A stretch of DNA of 64,000 nt from Sporisorium sorghi. Its lineage: Eukaryota > Basidiomycota > Ustilaginomycetes > Ustilaginales > Ustilaginaceae. The notes beneath the pieces were generated by a model that saw only the letters and a program-made list of their open reading frames with translations, did not search any database and was not told the origin of the DNA. Shown here in pieces: positions 39,954 to 49,583 of this stretch. Location: the NCBI GenBank assembly GCA_023212695.1, contig JALCCG010000073.1, positions 1 to 64,000 of the forward strand, written 5' to 3'. The first letter of the stretch is position 1. The number at the start of each line of letters is the position of its first letter. The translations under genes and the position numbers were made by a program.

Positions 39954-41110
39954 GGTCGAAGAGCGATGCCCAGTGACGGACGGTGGGGGAAGGCAGGAGG
40001 ATGGTGGTCGAGAGGAGAAGCTTGGAAGGCTTAGGGCGCGGCTGACGGCATCTTGGAACAACAACGGAGATGGAAAGCGGAAACAAAGAACAAATCTTTG
40101 ATCGCAGCTTGACAAAGGGGCTGAGTCTGAAAGGGTCTTGTCATGCAAGACCAGCTCAAGACAGAGAGACTCGGGGACAAACAGCCGACGAGAGGATACT
40201 GTAAATTAGAATCACGCACACATCCATTCTGCAACCAGTCACATTGCAGAAGATCGCATAGAAGTCGAACTCTCTCCGGGGTTCCTACGTGCGTTGGTGT
40301 TGCTGGTCATGCAGCGATGTGCAGGGTCACAAAAGCGAAATGTCAAACTTGCAACAGCGAGCATCGAGCCAGCAGAGAGAGAGAGAAAAGAAGTTCCAGA
40401 CCATCGAGACACGCTCGCCGCGGCTTCAACAGTTCGCTCAAGTTAGGCTTCGGAATGACGCTGTTTGCTTCTGCGACTCTTCTTTGACAGGCGAAACGAA
40501 AATTCGCAAAACACGCCAAAGAAAACAAAGATCGGGTGTATTAGTCTGGACTGCTACAGAGGGTGTGTACTAGCTGCTGCATCAGCTTTGATAAAGCCGG
40601 ACCAAAAAAGCGTCGGCAAAATGTTAGACCTACCTTTCCGTACGGTAAATTACTTTGATTTCCATATTTGTAGGGTACTTAGTCAGTCAGTCCCTAGACC
40701 CTAAAAGAAATGCGCGTGGTGGCGCAGTGGAAAAAAATAAAATAAAATGTGAAATTCGGAAAAGTGGTAGAGCGAGACAAGAGGTGGAGGTTCAAACCCC
40801 GAACAGGGAGCTTTCTTTTTCGCTTTCTTTTTTGGCCAAATGTGTTAAGTTAAGCATGTGCATAATTTGCGCAGAAGGTCTCTGTGAAGACAACCATGCA
40901 GAATTACTGCAAAAGCTGGTGTGTCAGTTGTACACACCGCGAGTATTTCCGACGTGGCATTTTGAGGAGCAAGATGTGAGATCGCTATGGCGCACAATCC
41001 TGGGATTTTTTTGGCCATGGTCTTCTGCTGTTCAGGGTCCGTTGAGAAAAAGTGTTGTTCTCCATCATCGACTGCTTCTCTCATCAAGACCATCTCTGAT
41101 CTTCGCTGCC
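39954..41110. other. Divergent promoter region, GH9 and ARL2
   Basis: Relatively A/T-rich between 40480 and 41000. Contains tRNA-promoter-like boxes at 40716-40806 but no foldable tRNA. The frame upstream of ARL2 is open from 40655 but shows no coding character. Confidence 0.55.
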
Positions 41111-41731
41111 ATGGGTCTGCTCACCATCATACGCAAGACCAAACTGCGGTCGCACGAGTTCCGCTTCCTCTTTCTCGGCCTCGACAATGCGGGCAAGACC
41201 ACCATCCTCAAGAAGCTCCAGAACCAGCCGCAGTCCGAGATCGAGGCCATCTCGCCCACGCTAGGATTCGCCATCCAGACGTTCCAATACCAAGGCTACC
41301 ACCTCAACGTCTGGGATATCGGCGGCCAGAAAAGCCTGCGCCCTTATTGGAAGAACTATTTCGAGAAAACGGACGCCATCATCTGGGTCGTCGACTCGTC
41401 CGACACGGCCAGACTCTCGGACTGCAAAGAAGAGCTCGACAAGCTGCTCAAGGAGGAACGCCTGCACGGCGCGACCATCCTCATCTTTGCCAACAAGCAG
41501 GATCTGCCGGGTGCGCTTTCGGCGGAGCAGATCAAACACCACCTCGAGCTCGATAGAGTGTCGACGCACAGCTGGTGCATCCAGCCTTGCAGCGCTTACA
41601 CCGGCGACAATCTCGTCCAGGGTCTCGACTGGACCGTCAAGGACGTCGCGGATCGTATCTACTATCACGGCGATGCAAAGTCTACTCTGACCTCATCGAT
41701 CTCTGCAACTGCGAATCAGACGGCCACATGA
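41111..41731 (+). CDS. arl2: Arl2-type small GTPase (Cin4/Alp41)
   Basis: Intronless 206-residue ARF-like GTPase starting [21 protein letters not shown] motifs: GLDNAGKT (23-30), the switch I SPTLGF, WDIGGQ (68-73) and NKQD (128-131). The [23 protein letters not shown] and [13 protein letters not shown] stretches separate Arl2 from Arf1 and Arl1. Gly2 is present. Arl2 works with tubulin cofactors in microtubule biogenesis. The C-terminus is extended by some 20 residues compared with the usual 184. Its stop lies 70 bp from that of the convergent PIG-U gene, so the 3' ends probably overlap. Confidence 0.95.
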   Translation: MGLLTIIRKTKLRSHEFRFLFLGLDNAGKTTILKKLQNQPQSEIEAISPTLGFAIQTFQYQGYHLNVWDIGGQKSLRPYWKNYFEKTDAIIWVVDSSDTARLSDCKEELDKLLKEERLHGATILIFANKQDLPGALSAEQIKHHLELDRVSTHSWCIQPCSAYTGDNLVQGLDWTVKDVADRIYYHGDAKSTLTSSISATANQTAT

Positions 41732-41801
41732 CTTGCCGATGAAAAGATCTCACATCGTCCTCAAGCTGTCAAGATCAAAAGATTGGCTCTTTGGATTGGG
41801 T

Positions 41802-43463
41802 CTATACTTGTACAACGACTCGTTTCCTCGGCTGATCGCTTTGCTGCAGCGAACCTTCGCTTGGTGCTGTTGGCGCACTCGGCAGCACATCAGAGGCAAC
41901 AGTGTCGACCGATGCATCGCCATCGACGTGCTCTTCGCTCTGTCTTTGTACTCGCGAGCGGATCGGCGTCCTCTCCCTCTCCCACCGCTCGCGTCCCCAC
42001 GCCCACATGGCATCGAGCACCAGCATGCCTCCGCCCAGCGCCCACACCAGCGTAATAGCATAAAAGAAATTGGCGTTGGCCGAGCCGGCATTGAGCCACA
42101 GATGGTGGAAAGCAGGCGACAGACACGTGCAGTACGCATAGGTCAATGCCGACACCAGCGGATACCGCAGATACTCGAAGATCTGACTATGCAAGCTCAG
42201 AAGCGCCAGAAACAGCGCATGGTCGCCCAACGTCGGATAGCTCTTGAAGACAGCGATGACACCGGTCATGAGCGTGATGCCAAACAGCGGATCTTGGCTG
42301 TACTTGATGGAAAAGGGCAACACGTACGACGCGAGGTGCACGTTGAACGTGAGCAGGAAAAAGTCACGGAAATGGTCAAAGATCTCCATGAAAAAGTACC
42401 ACCACAATCCCAGGTTGGGCGTGAGGTCCGTGGCAAAGATGGCCGAGCCGTAGACCTGTTCAGCCCATGCCCATCCGTGATCGAGGGGAAGCTGAAGAAT
42501 GTTAGGCAAGTTGAGCAGCACAGCGGCTATTGAGGGGTTGCCTGGGCTGAGGGCGATGGCACGTGAGATCCATAGCCCTGCAGCAAGGGCAGCAGGCATG
42601 AGGACGATGCACTTGAACACCGCGAACCGCTTTGCGAATCGGACACGGTCCACCAGGAAGCCGAGCTGCCGTTGAGCTTTCATGTCGTTGGACAAAGTGT
42701 CGTTGCTGATCCTGGCAATCTCGCGTTCGTAGACGCGCTCGCCTGCTCTTCGACGGCACAGCTGGATGAGCATGGGCAACAGCAGGACTGGGTATAGCGA
42801 GAGGAGCGAGGATGCTGACCAGCACACCGCTAGCAAGGTGGCCGAGCCGGACATGGCAGAGTGGATCGCAGCGAGCAAAGCAGCAATCTCGAGCGATACG
42901 GAGCTTCTCGCGATGCAGGTGGCGATGGTGTAGGGGTTGAAGAGGAACATGGCAAGCACCTTGATTGCTCTGCTCTGGTCCCAGGCGAACAAGTGCGTTT
43001 GTCGAGCCCGTGTTGCTACTTCGCGGGCATAGCAGACGCGGAACAGGAGCCAGCCTGCGATGACATCGGCAGCTGTCCAGATGATGGCGACGGGTAGCTC
43101 ATCTCCTCGCGAATGGAAGCGGTCTAGAGCGTAGTCGAGGATGGGGAGAAGCAGCGGCGAGTGATGAATGGTCCCAGCAGAGTAGGGGTCCGAGACTCGA
43201 AGGGAAGACGAGGTCGATGTGGGCGTCGGCGGATGTTTAAAAAGGTAGTGCGTCTCCATCAGCGCCTTGAAGCTGCTCAATGGTGTGCTGAGTTCGGGCC
43301 GGTCCTGCAGCAAGGTGAAGCCATCCGTGGAGAGGAAGATGCCGATTCGGAGCGCTGCTGCGCCGGTGAGTGCCAAGTACAGCAGCGACTTGGATGGTTG
43401 AAGCGCTCGGTTGGTCATGGCCGTGGCTGCACTAGCACTTGGCGTACTTGTAGACGCCTTCAT
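41802..43463 (-). CDS. GPI transamidase subunit PIG-U (Cdc91/Gab1)
   Basis: Reverse-strand intronless gene; from the ATG at 43463 it encodes 553 residues. Longer frames upstream would start at TTG. PIG-U is one of five subunits of the ER transamidase that attaches GPI anchors. The family hallmark is visible: TPNLGLWWYFFMEIFDHFRDFF in the middle third, preceded by the Asp/Arg-rich lumenal start region (SDPYSAGTIHHSPLLL) and FLFNPYTIATCIARSS. About eight to ten hydrophobic segments are evident. The hydrophilic C-terminal tail (about 500-553) is acidic then basic, ending RKRVVVQV, longer than usual. Met17 (MTNRAL) is an alternative start. Confidence 0.93.
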   Translation of the reverse strand: MKASTSTPSASAATAMTNRALQPSKSLLYLALTGAAALRIGIFLSTDGFTLLQDRPELSTPLSSFKALMETHYLFKHPPTPTSTSSSLRVSDPYSAGTIHHSPLLLPILDYALDRFHSRGDELPVAIIWTAADVIAGWLLFRVCYAREVATRARQTHLFAWDQSRAIKVLAMFLFNPYTIATCIARSSVSLEIAALLAAIHSAMSGSATLLAVCWSASSLLSLYPVLLLPMLIQLCRRRAGERVYEREIARISNDTLSNDMKAQRQLGFLVDRVRFAKRFAVFKCIVLMPAALAAGLWISRAIALSPGNPSIAAVLLNLPNILQLPLDHGWAWAEQVYGSAIFATDLTPNLGLWWYFFMEIFDHFRDFFLLTFNVHLASYVLPFSIKYSQDPLFGITLMTGVIAVFKSYPTLGDHALFLALLSLHSQIFEYLRYPLVSALTYAYCTCLSPAFHHLWLNAGSANANFFYAITLVWALGGGMLVLDAMWAWGRERWERERTPIRSRVQRQSEEHVDGDASVDTVASDVLPSAPTAPSEGSLQQSDQPRKRVVVQV

Positions 43464-43923
43464 GCTGGCCGGCTCAAGACTCGAGCTCGACTTCAAGGTG
43501 ATGAAAGGATGGTGCGAGGGTGGTGGAAAGAGAAGGTGTTGTTCTCAGCAGTTGGTCAATGCTTGATTTTCATTCGCGTCTTTTGGAAGCTTTCGCTCTT
43601 GGATCGGGCTGATGGTGGAGGTGAGTATCCCGATCTCGAGAATTGGTCAGCCGATAAAAAAAAAAAAGAGGGTGAAAATTTGCCCTTTCCGACCCTGCAG
43701 AAAAAGAGAAGAAAAAAAAAGGAAAAAAAACTTCTCAAAAGAAAGCTGAGCAACAGCAGCAAGTTGTGCCACTCGACTCTTCATCCTTCTCCAACTTCTT
43801 CTCCTTCCACCACACCATCAATACTGTAACGCTCCGATCCAGGATTCACAGCAAATAGGACCAACCCAACCGAGACTTTCACCATCCTCCACAGCTTTGG
43901 CGCCATCAGCCATCTTCGGCGCG
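43464..43923. other. Divergent promoter region, PIG-U and mitochondrial helicase
   Basis: Carries interrupted A-rich runs at about 43657-43731. No gene seen. Confidence 0.6.
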
Positions 43924-46320
43924 ATGCTGTACACCAAGCTCGCAAGCCCGCTTGGGCTAGCACGTCCCATGGCGAGTGCTCGACAGCTTTCGTCGTTGAC
44001 CACCAGATCGGCCCTGCGAGCTCGCACCAGTCTCTCTACTGCTGCCTCTCTTCCCTCGCTTCACTCTTCTACCCTTCAGCAGGTCCGATCAGCGCGCCTT
44101 GACAGCAACTCCAATCTCGCACAAACCATCCGCAGCTTGTCACAGTCGTCCAAGTCGACGGGACCAGCCGCTGCGGCCACCGCCACCCCTTGCGATACAT
44201 TGCCCGAAGGCGACGATATTGTAACAGAAGCGCGAGATGGTGCTCGCTCCAAGCCGGCGCGCGTCAAGGACGAGACCTTTGCTTCTTTGAAAGGCTCCAT
44301 CTCTCCTTCCATCCTCAAAGCTCTGACCGTCAGGCCGTTCCAATACATCAACATGTCGGCCGTGCAACAGAGCGTGCTTCACCTTCTCCCCGAGCTCGCA
44401 AACAGCGTCGGAGAATCGGCAACGCCCATGCCCGACGGACAGGGCAGGGACATGCTCGTCAAGGCCAAGACCGGTACAGGCAAAACCATCGCCTTCCTCG
44501 TTCCCGCACTCGAAGCGCGTCTCAAATCCATCGAGGATGTTCGTGCTGGCAAGTTCTCCCAACCGTGGCTCGAGATGCTCAAGAGGCACAGGCCCGACCT
44601 CGACGTTTCTCAACTTAAAAAAAAGGAGCTCGAAGAGATTGTCAAGCAGTTTGTCAACAACACCGTCGGCGCCCTCATCCTCTCGCCCACGCGAGAGCTG
44701 GCCACTCAGATCGCCGACGAAGCCAAGAAGCTGCTCTCCCACCAACCCGACCTCAAGGTGCAGCTGCTTGTGGGTGGTGCAAGCCGCAACTTCCAGATCA
44801 ACGACTGGAGACGATCAAGACCCGACGTCGTCGTTGCCACGCCCGGTCGTATCCTCGATCTGCTCAACGATGTCGACATGATCCGCGAAGCCATGTCCGC
44901 CTGCCGTACGCTCATCCTCGACGAGGCCGATACGCTGCTCGAGATGGGCTTCCGTGACGACTTGCAGGCCATCATGCGCCACCTTCCTGCCAAGGTGGAC
45001 CGTCAGAACATGCTCTTCAGCGCTACCGTCAGCCCCGAGATTCGCGCCATCGCCCGTGCCAGCTTGCAAAAGGACCACCGTTTCATCGACTGTGTCCCTG
45101 CTGGCGAGGAGAACGTCCACAAGCACATCCCGCAGTTCGCCACTGTTCTCGACTCGGCCGAGGAGCAGATTCCTCACGTTCTCCGTCTCATCGCGCACGA
45201 CCAGCTCACCAACCCTGGCAGATCCAAGACGATCGTCTTTGCACCCACCACCAAGATGACCGAGCTGCTGGCCGATGTGATCCGCGACGCCTCGCGCCAT
45301 CTGCCCGCGCCTGGCTCGACCGTGTTTGAGATCCACAGCAAAAGGGACCAGCGTGCGCGCTTCAACACGAGCGATCGCTTCCGCAAAGACATGACCGGAG
45401 CCAGCGTGCTCGTCACCAGCGACGTCAGCGCGCGTGGTGTTGATTATCCTGGCACCACACGCGTCATCCAGGTCGGCATCCCCAGCAGCAAAGATCAATA
45501 CATCCACCGTATCGGTCGAACGGGTCGTGCTGGCGCTCAGGGCCGATCCGACATTGTCCTGCAGAACTTCGAACGTGGCTTCCTCTACTACGAGCTCGAC
45601 GACCTCCCCGTGACGCAGCTGCATGTCGACGACCTGGTCGAAGAGGTGGAGACGCTGTCGAAGCGCTTCGACGAGTCGCCGGCGGATTTCGCGATCCCGC
45701 AAGAGGTGATGGATGCGGCCAGTGCCAAGAAGGCGGAGCCCAAGAAGGGCTACCGCGTGCGTGACAGCGGCATCAAGCCCCCTGCGCCGATCCGAGGGCC
45801 GCTGACTGGCAAGTACGCTACTAAGGCGCTGATGCCGATCGTGCAAGAGTCGCTCAGCTCGCTCGACCAAGAGGACGGCGTGCGCGAGACGTTCAACTCG
45901 CTGCTGGGCTTCTACCTGGGCAAGGGCGACGAGCTGCGCACCAGCAAGATGTCGGTGGTCGACGGACTCAAGCAATGGTCGGTGGAAGCGGGTCGTCTCG
46001 AGAGGCCGCCGCACCTCAGCGACATGTTCCTGCAGAAGCTCGGTGTCTCTCAGAGGGACCGCAACGGCGGTTCGGCGCGTCGAACCGGTCTTGTCAACGT
46101 GGGACGTGGAGGAGGCTCTCGCTCGATCGGACGTGGTCGTTTCAGCAGGGATGGTGGCAGCAGCAGCGGCGGTGGACGTGACTTCCGCGATGCGCGTTCC
46201 AGCCGTGACAGCCGAGGCGGCTCGCGATCCAGCGGCGGACGTTCGAGCAGCAGTTGGGGAAGCGGTCGCGATGCTCGCGAGAGCCGATTTGCCCGTGACA
46301 GCAGCTCGAGCAAGTGGTAG
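43924..46320 (+). CDS. Mitochondrial DEAD-box RNA helicase, Mss116/CYT-19 type
   Basis: Intronless; the ATG at 43924 gives 798 residues starting MLYTKLASPLGLARPMASARQL, an Arg/Ser/Ala-rich mitochondrial presequence with no acidic residues for the first 60. Helicase motifs: AKTGTGKT (181-188), PTRELATQ, DEAD (333-336), SAT, and HRIGRTGR. The spacing of a long insert between motifs Q/I and Ia (KKKELEEIVKQF) and the C-terminal extension fit Mss116, which helps group I/II intron splicing and RNA folding in mitochondria. The last about 100 residues are Arg/Gly/Ser-rich, an RNA-binding tail. The frame is open 27 bases further upstream but only to a TTG. Confidence 0.92.
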   Translation: MLYTKLASPLGLARPMASARQLSSLTTRSALRARTSLSTAASLPSLHSSTLQQVRSARLDSNSNLAQTIRSLSQSSKSTGPAAAATATPCDTLPEGDDIVTEARDGARSKPARVKDETFASLKGSISPSILKALTVRPFQYINMSAVQQSVLHLLPELANSVGESATPMPDGQGRDMLVKAKTGTGKTIAFLVPALEARLKSIEDVRAGKFSQPWLEMLKRHRPDLDVSQLKKKELEEIVKQFVNNTVGALILSPTRELATQIADEAKKLLSHQPDLKVQLLVGGASRNFQINDWRRSRPDVVVATPGRILDLLNDVDMIREAMSACRTLILDEADTLLEMGFRDDLQAIMRHLPAKVDRQNMLFSATVSPEIRAIARASLQKDHRFIDCVPAGEENVHKHIPQFATVLDSAEEQIPHVLRLIAHDQLTNPGRSKTIVFAPTTKMTELLADVIRDASRHLPAPGSTVFEIHSKRDQRARFNTSDRFRKDMTGASVLVTSDVSARGVDYPGTTRVIQVGIPSSKDQYIHRIGRTGRAGAQGRSDIVLQNFERGFLYYELDDLPVTQLHVDDLVEEVETLSKRFDESPADFAIPQEVMDAASAKKAEPKKGYRVRDSGIKPPAPIRGPLTGKYATKALMPIVQESLSSLDQEDGVRETFNSLLGFYLGKGDELRTSKMSVVDGLKQWSVEAGRLERPPHLSDMFLQKLGVSQRDRNGGSARRTGLVNVGRGGGSRSIGRGRFSRDGGSSSGGGRDFRDARSSRDSRGGSRSSGGRSSSSWGSGRDARESRFARDSSSSKW

Positions 46321-46649
46321 ACTACGATTCCTCTCAAAAGTGAGCCCTTTACATCTTGGCAACTCACATCGTCGTTCCTGTTCCTAGATCCCTGCGCCTT
46401 TTCTCTATCAACCCCTTGTATCTGTAGCTTCTTGAACGCATTCAGATTGTCGTTATTAGGATAGTGCTGCACTTCGAAGCAGCCGACCCTTGCCACCATT
46501 CGAATACGATCCTCACCATTCATTGCAACTATCCTTGACGTCAGACGCAGCGCTGTGAGCCAGAAGACGGCGAACCTTGCCGCAGACCATCTCTTGTGAC
46601 TTTGAGACCACTCTGCATGATAGCAATCCGTAGACTCTGAGACCACGTT
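46321..46649. other. 3' flank of helicase gene
   Basis: Nothing recognised. Confidence 0.5.
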
Positions 46650-46738
46650 GCGATCTTAGTTCAACGGCCAGAATAGTTCATTGTGGGAATTCCTTCGAAA
46701 AAGCTGAACAGATGGATGTTCGATTCCTCCAGATCGCA
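46650..46738 (+). tRNA. tRNA-His (GTG) with 17-nt intron
   Basis: Acceptor arms GCGATCT and AGATCGC pair over 7 bp, discriminator A. D stem GTTC/GAAT, anticodon stem GTTCA/TGAAC, anticodon GTG in TTGTGG, then a 17-base intron after position 37. The T arm has TTCGATT with a T-C mismatch at the same stem position where the 20.4-kb copy has T-T. TTTTT follows within about 7 bases. Mature length 72 nt. The acceptor and anticodon stems differ from the other tRNA-His in this window. Confidence 0.8.
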
Positions 46739-46742
46739 TCTC

Positions 46743-46747
46743 TTTTT
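46743..46747 (+). terminator. Pol III terminator of second tRNA-His
   Basis: Run of five T a few bases after the discriminator, followed by G. Confidence 0.6.
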
Positions 46748-46816
46748 GTCATCTTGCAAGGTGGTTGCCATATGAGGATCGACTTTACAATGAGCATGTC
46801 GATGATGTTGGTCGAT

Positions 46817-46845
46817 ATATATATATATATTTTTTTTTTTTTTTA
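46817..46845. repeat. (TA)n followed by poly(T)
   Basis: TA dinucleotides lead into about 14 consecutive T, some 150-175 bp before the APC8 ATG. Confidence 0.85.
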
Positions 46846-46992
46846 TTAGCGCTGCCTGACGCGCTTCGAGCTTTTTGAGAAAAGAAAGCGCGTTGAGAAC
46901 AACACATCGCAAATTCAGCATCGACTCTCACTACTTCCATCATCATCAGAGCAACCTCGACCAGCTCAGGCTGCATTCGTCGTCACCCCGCA

Positions 46993-49161
46993 ATGACCAT
47001 GTCGGACATCACAGTCTTTGACGTCGACTACCCGTTCCCCGACCTCGATCCAGCTCGCGCCAGGGAATCGCTCCGTTTCGCAGCTCTCGAACTCTCCGAC
47101 CGAGGGCTGGCCTCTTCTTCACGATGGACGCTCGAGCTGCTTCAATCTGTACCCTACGCAGGAACTACAAGCGAACGACACTTCCTCTCCACTCAAAGCC
47201 GTTCCGACGACTCGGCCGTGGCAACGTCGACACCTGCGACCAAACGACGCTCGCATGCTAGGTCGCACATTCCAGAACACTCGACGCCCGCTCTAGGCAT
47301 GCACCAACGTATGTCTGTCGAGCCTGGTGCAGAGGATGCTTCTGCAGGAGAAACTTCGGGACGATTTGCACCCACCGCATTTGCAACGTCTCCCCTTGTC
47401 AACACACGGCTCACTCGCATGGCATCGCCCAGAGACGATCCGGACAGCTCGCTCATCACCGTCGACAGCGAGGACGGTGCTGCTCCTGGATCAGCCCATG
47501 TCCACTGGCAATCCAACACCAACTCGGTAGACTGCTCGCCCGGCGCATCCCAGCTCCGTCTTGGCGCCGGAGCTTCATCTGCAACCTCCGCCTTGGAAGA
47601 GGAATCGTATCTGCTGGCCAAGAGTCATTTTGATCAACACCAGCTCGAACGCTGCATTTGGGTGCTGGAGCATGGAAAAAGCTCTTCCGACAAGGCTCGC
47701 TTCCTGTGCCTCTACGCTCGCTTCCTCATGTCCGAACGCAAACTGGACGAGCACGGCATGATCATCCCCAAGCCCAACGGCACGCTTCCTGCCACCTCAC
47801 CGAGCTTGATCCCCATCCTCAAGGAACTTGTGGAAGCATCTGATCCCTTTCTCTTGTTCCTGAAGGGTGCCATCCTGCGCAAACTCAATCGACCCATAGA
47901 AGCCATGGACTGCCTCATACGCTCTGTGCAGGGCTTCGCCTACAACTGGGCGGCATGGCAGGAGCTCGCCATGACTCTCGAACCAGAAGAAGCAGACCAG
48001 ATGGCCGACCTGCTGCCCGAGTCGTTCATGGTCAGCTTCTTTCGCGAGTTTCTCGACCGTCACTCAGCACAAGAAGGCGACGACACCATCACGCGCATCG
48101 ATCGGCTGCTCGAGTCGTTCCCACGCTCCGCCTACCTTCTCACGTGCCGGGCGCAGACCAACGTGCATCGGCTCGACTACATCGAAGCCGAGCAGGACTT
48201 CCAAGAAGCATGGTCGATCGACCCGTACCGCATCGACGGGCTGGCCGACTACTCGAATGCGCTCTACCTGCTCAACCGCACCGCTGAGCTCGCGCACCTT
48301 GCGCACAAGTTTAGCTCGTTCGCCAAGGACCGGCCCGAGGTATGCTGTCTGGTGGGCAACTACTACAACCAGCGTAGCGACCATCATCGCGCCATCGAGG
48401 CGTTCCGGCACGCGCTGCGGCTCGATTCGGGCTGTGTGCCCGCCTGGATCCTGCTGGGCCACGAGTACATTGAACTCAAAAACAGCCATGCTGCGGCCGA
48501 GATGTACCGGCGCGCGCTCAAGATCAACCCGCGCGAGTACCGCGCGCTGTACGGCCTCGGGCAGGTGTATGAGCTCAACGGCGCGTATACGTATGCGGTC
48601 AACTACTTCCAGAAATGCGCGGCGATCCGGCCGTACGACGGGCGCATGTGGTCGAGCATGGGCATATGTTACGATCATCTGGGTCGCGCGCAGGACGCTA
48701 TTTCTTGCTTCAAGCGGTACTTGGCGTGCCGGTTGAATCAGGGCGATACGGTGATGGGTTTGACGAGGATCATCGAGGTGTACGAGAAGGAGCGCGACTT
48801 TGAAGCTGCAGCGTGCTACCATCGGCGTCTGGTGCAGGTGGTCGACCGCGCGTTGGCTGGCACCGAGGCGAACGTGGTGGCGCGCTATGCTCGCTCGTAT
48901 ATTATTGCAGCAAGGTGGGAGATGGGCGAGATCGGCGCCAAGGCAGCTCAGCAGCAGCAGCAGCAGCAGCAGCAGCGCGCCGAAGCGGGAGGCGTGGTCA
49001 CCGCCGACGACATGGAACAGGATGGCGAGCAGGGTTCTGCTGCCAAAGTGGGCAATTTGGCGCTGGCGAATGACTACCTGCAGAAGGTGATCGCAGCAGG
49101 CACCGAGATGACGGACAGCGCCGAGATCCTGCTCAAGCGGCTTGCGTTCTTGCGTGATTGA
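46993..49161 (+). CDS. cdc23: Anaphase-promoting complex TPR subunit Apc8/Cdc23
   Basis: Intronless 722-residue TPR protein. The N-terminal helix pair (ARESLRFAALELSDRGLASSSRWTLELL) matches the Apc8/Cdc23 dimerisation region, and SYLLAKSHFDQHQLERCIWVLE continues it. About eight to ten TPRs run from 300 to 620, including ALRLDSGCVPAWILLGHEYIELKN and ALKINPREYRALYGLGQVYELNGAYTYAVNYFQKC, near-diagnostic for Cdc23. A Ser/Thr-rich insert at about 75-190 is probably disordered. A nine-glutamine run lies at 653-661 (CAG repeats). Apc8 is a scaffold of the cell-cycle E3 APC/C. The ATG at 46993 is followed by a second at codon 3. Confidence 0.93.
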   Translation: MTMSDITVFDVDYPFPDLDPARARESLRFAALELSDRGLASSSRWTLELLQSVPYAGTTSERHFLSTQSRSDDSAVATSTPATKRRSHARSHIPEHSTPALGMHQRMSVEPGAEDASAGETSGRFAPTAFATSPLVNTRLTRMASPRDDPDSSLITVDSEDGAAPGSAHVHWQSNTNSVDCSPGASQLRLGAGASSATSALEEESYLLAKSHFDQHQLERCIWVLEHGKSSSDKARFLCLYARFLMSERKLDEHGMIIPKPNGTLPATSPSLIPILKELVEASDPFLLFLKGAILRKLNRPIEAMDCLIRSVQGFAYNWAAWQELAMTLEPEEADQMADLLPESFMVSFFREFLDRHSAQEGDDTITRIDRLLESFPRSAYLLTCRAQTNVHRLDYIEAEQDFQEAWSIDPYRIDGLADYSNALYLLNRTAELAHLAHKFSSFAKDRPEVCCLVGNYYNQRSDHHRAIEAFRHALRLDSGCVPAWILLGHEYIELKNSHAAAEMYRRALKINPREYRALYGLGQVYELNGAYTYAVNYFQKCAAIRPYDGRMWSSMGICYDHLGRAQDAISCFKRYLACRLNQGDTVMGLTRIIEVYEKERDFEAAACYHRRLVQVVDRALAGTEANVVARYARSYIIAARWEMGEIGAKAAQQQQQQQQQRAEAGGVVTADDMEQDGEQGSAAKVGNLALANDYLQKVIAAGTEMTDSAEILLKRLAFLRD

Positions 49162-49583
49162 AGGCGGAACAGCAATCAGCTATGGATACGAGGATAGCTA
49201 CGGATAGAGCGTTTTCGAGGAACGCCGCGTGGCAGCACTCGTGCTTTGTTCTTGGCAGTTGGCACGGCAATCTATGTAGCAAAGGTTCTGTCATCGCGTG
49301 ACTCAGTGAGTTGTGAGCAATGTAGAGAGACTCATCATCAGCTGAATCTGCCAGCCGCGGAAGCTCCCTGAAATTCACCGAAGAGTTGTTCGCGGCACAA
49401 CGTCATGCTGCCTGTAACTTTACGGCGAATTCTGAGTCAGGCACAGTCACAGTTGTGGAGGCTCGCTCGTTTGCATTGCCGTGTTGCTCATCGCTGCATC
49501 ATCTATAAAGAGCCAAGGCGTGAGTTGCCTCAGATACATACCGATCCATCCACTTCACATCAAACTCCCTCCGAACGAGAAAC
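49162..49583. other. Intergenic, APC8 to reductase gene
   Basis: Nothing recognised. Confidence 0.5.

Noticed and set aside
43897..43923. Nine extra residues on the mitochondrial helicase
   Set aside because: They start at TTG, which is not used as a standard start in fungal nuclear genes.
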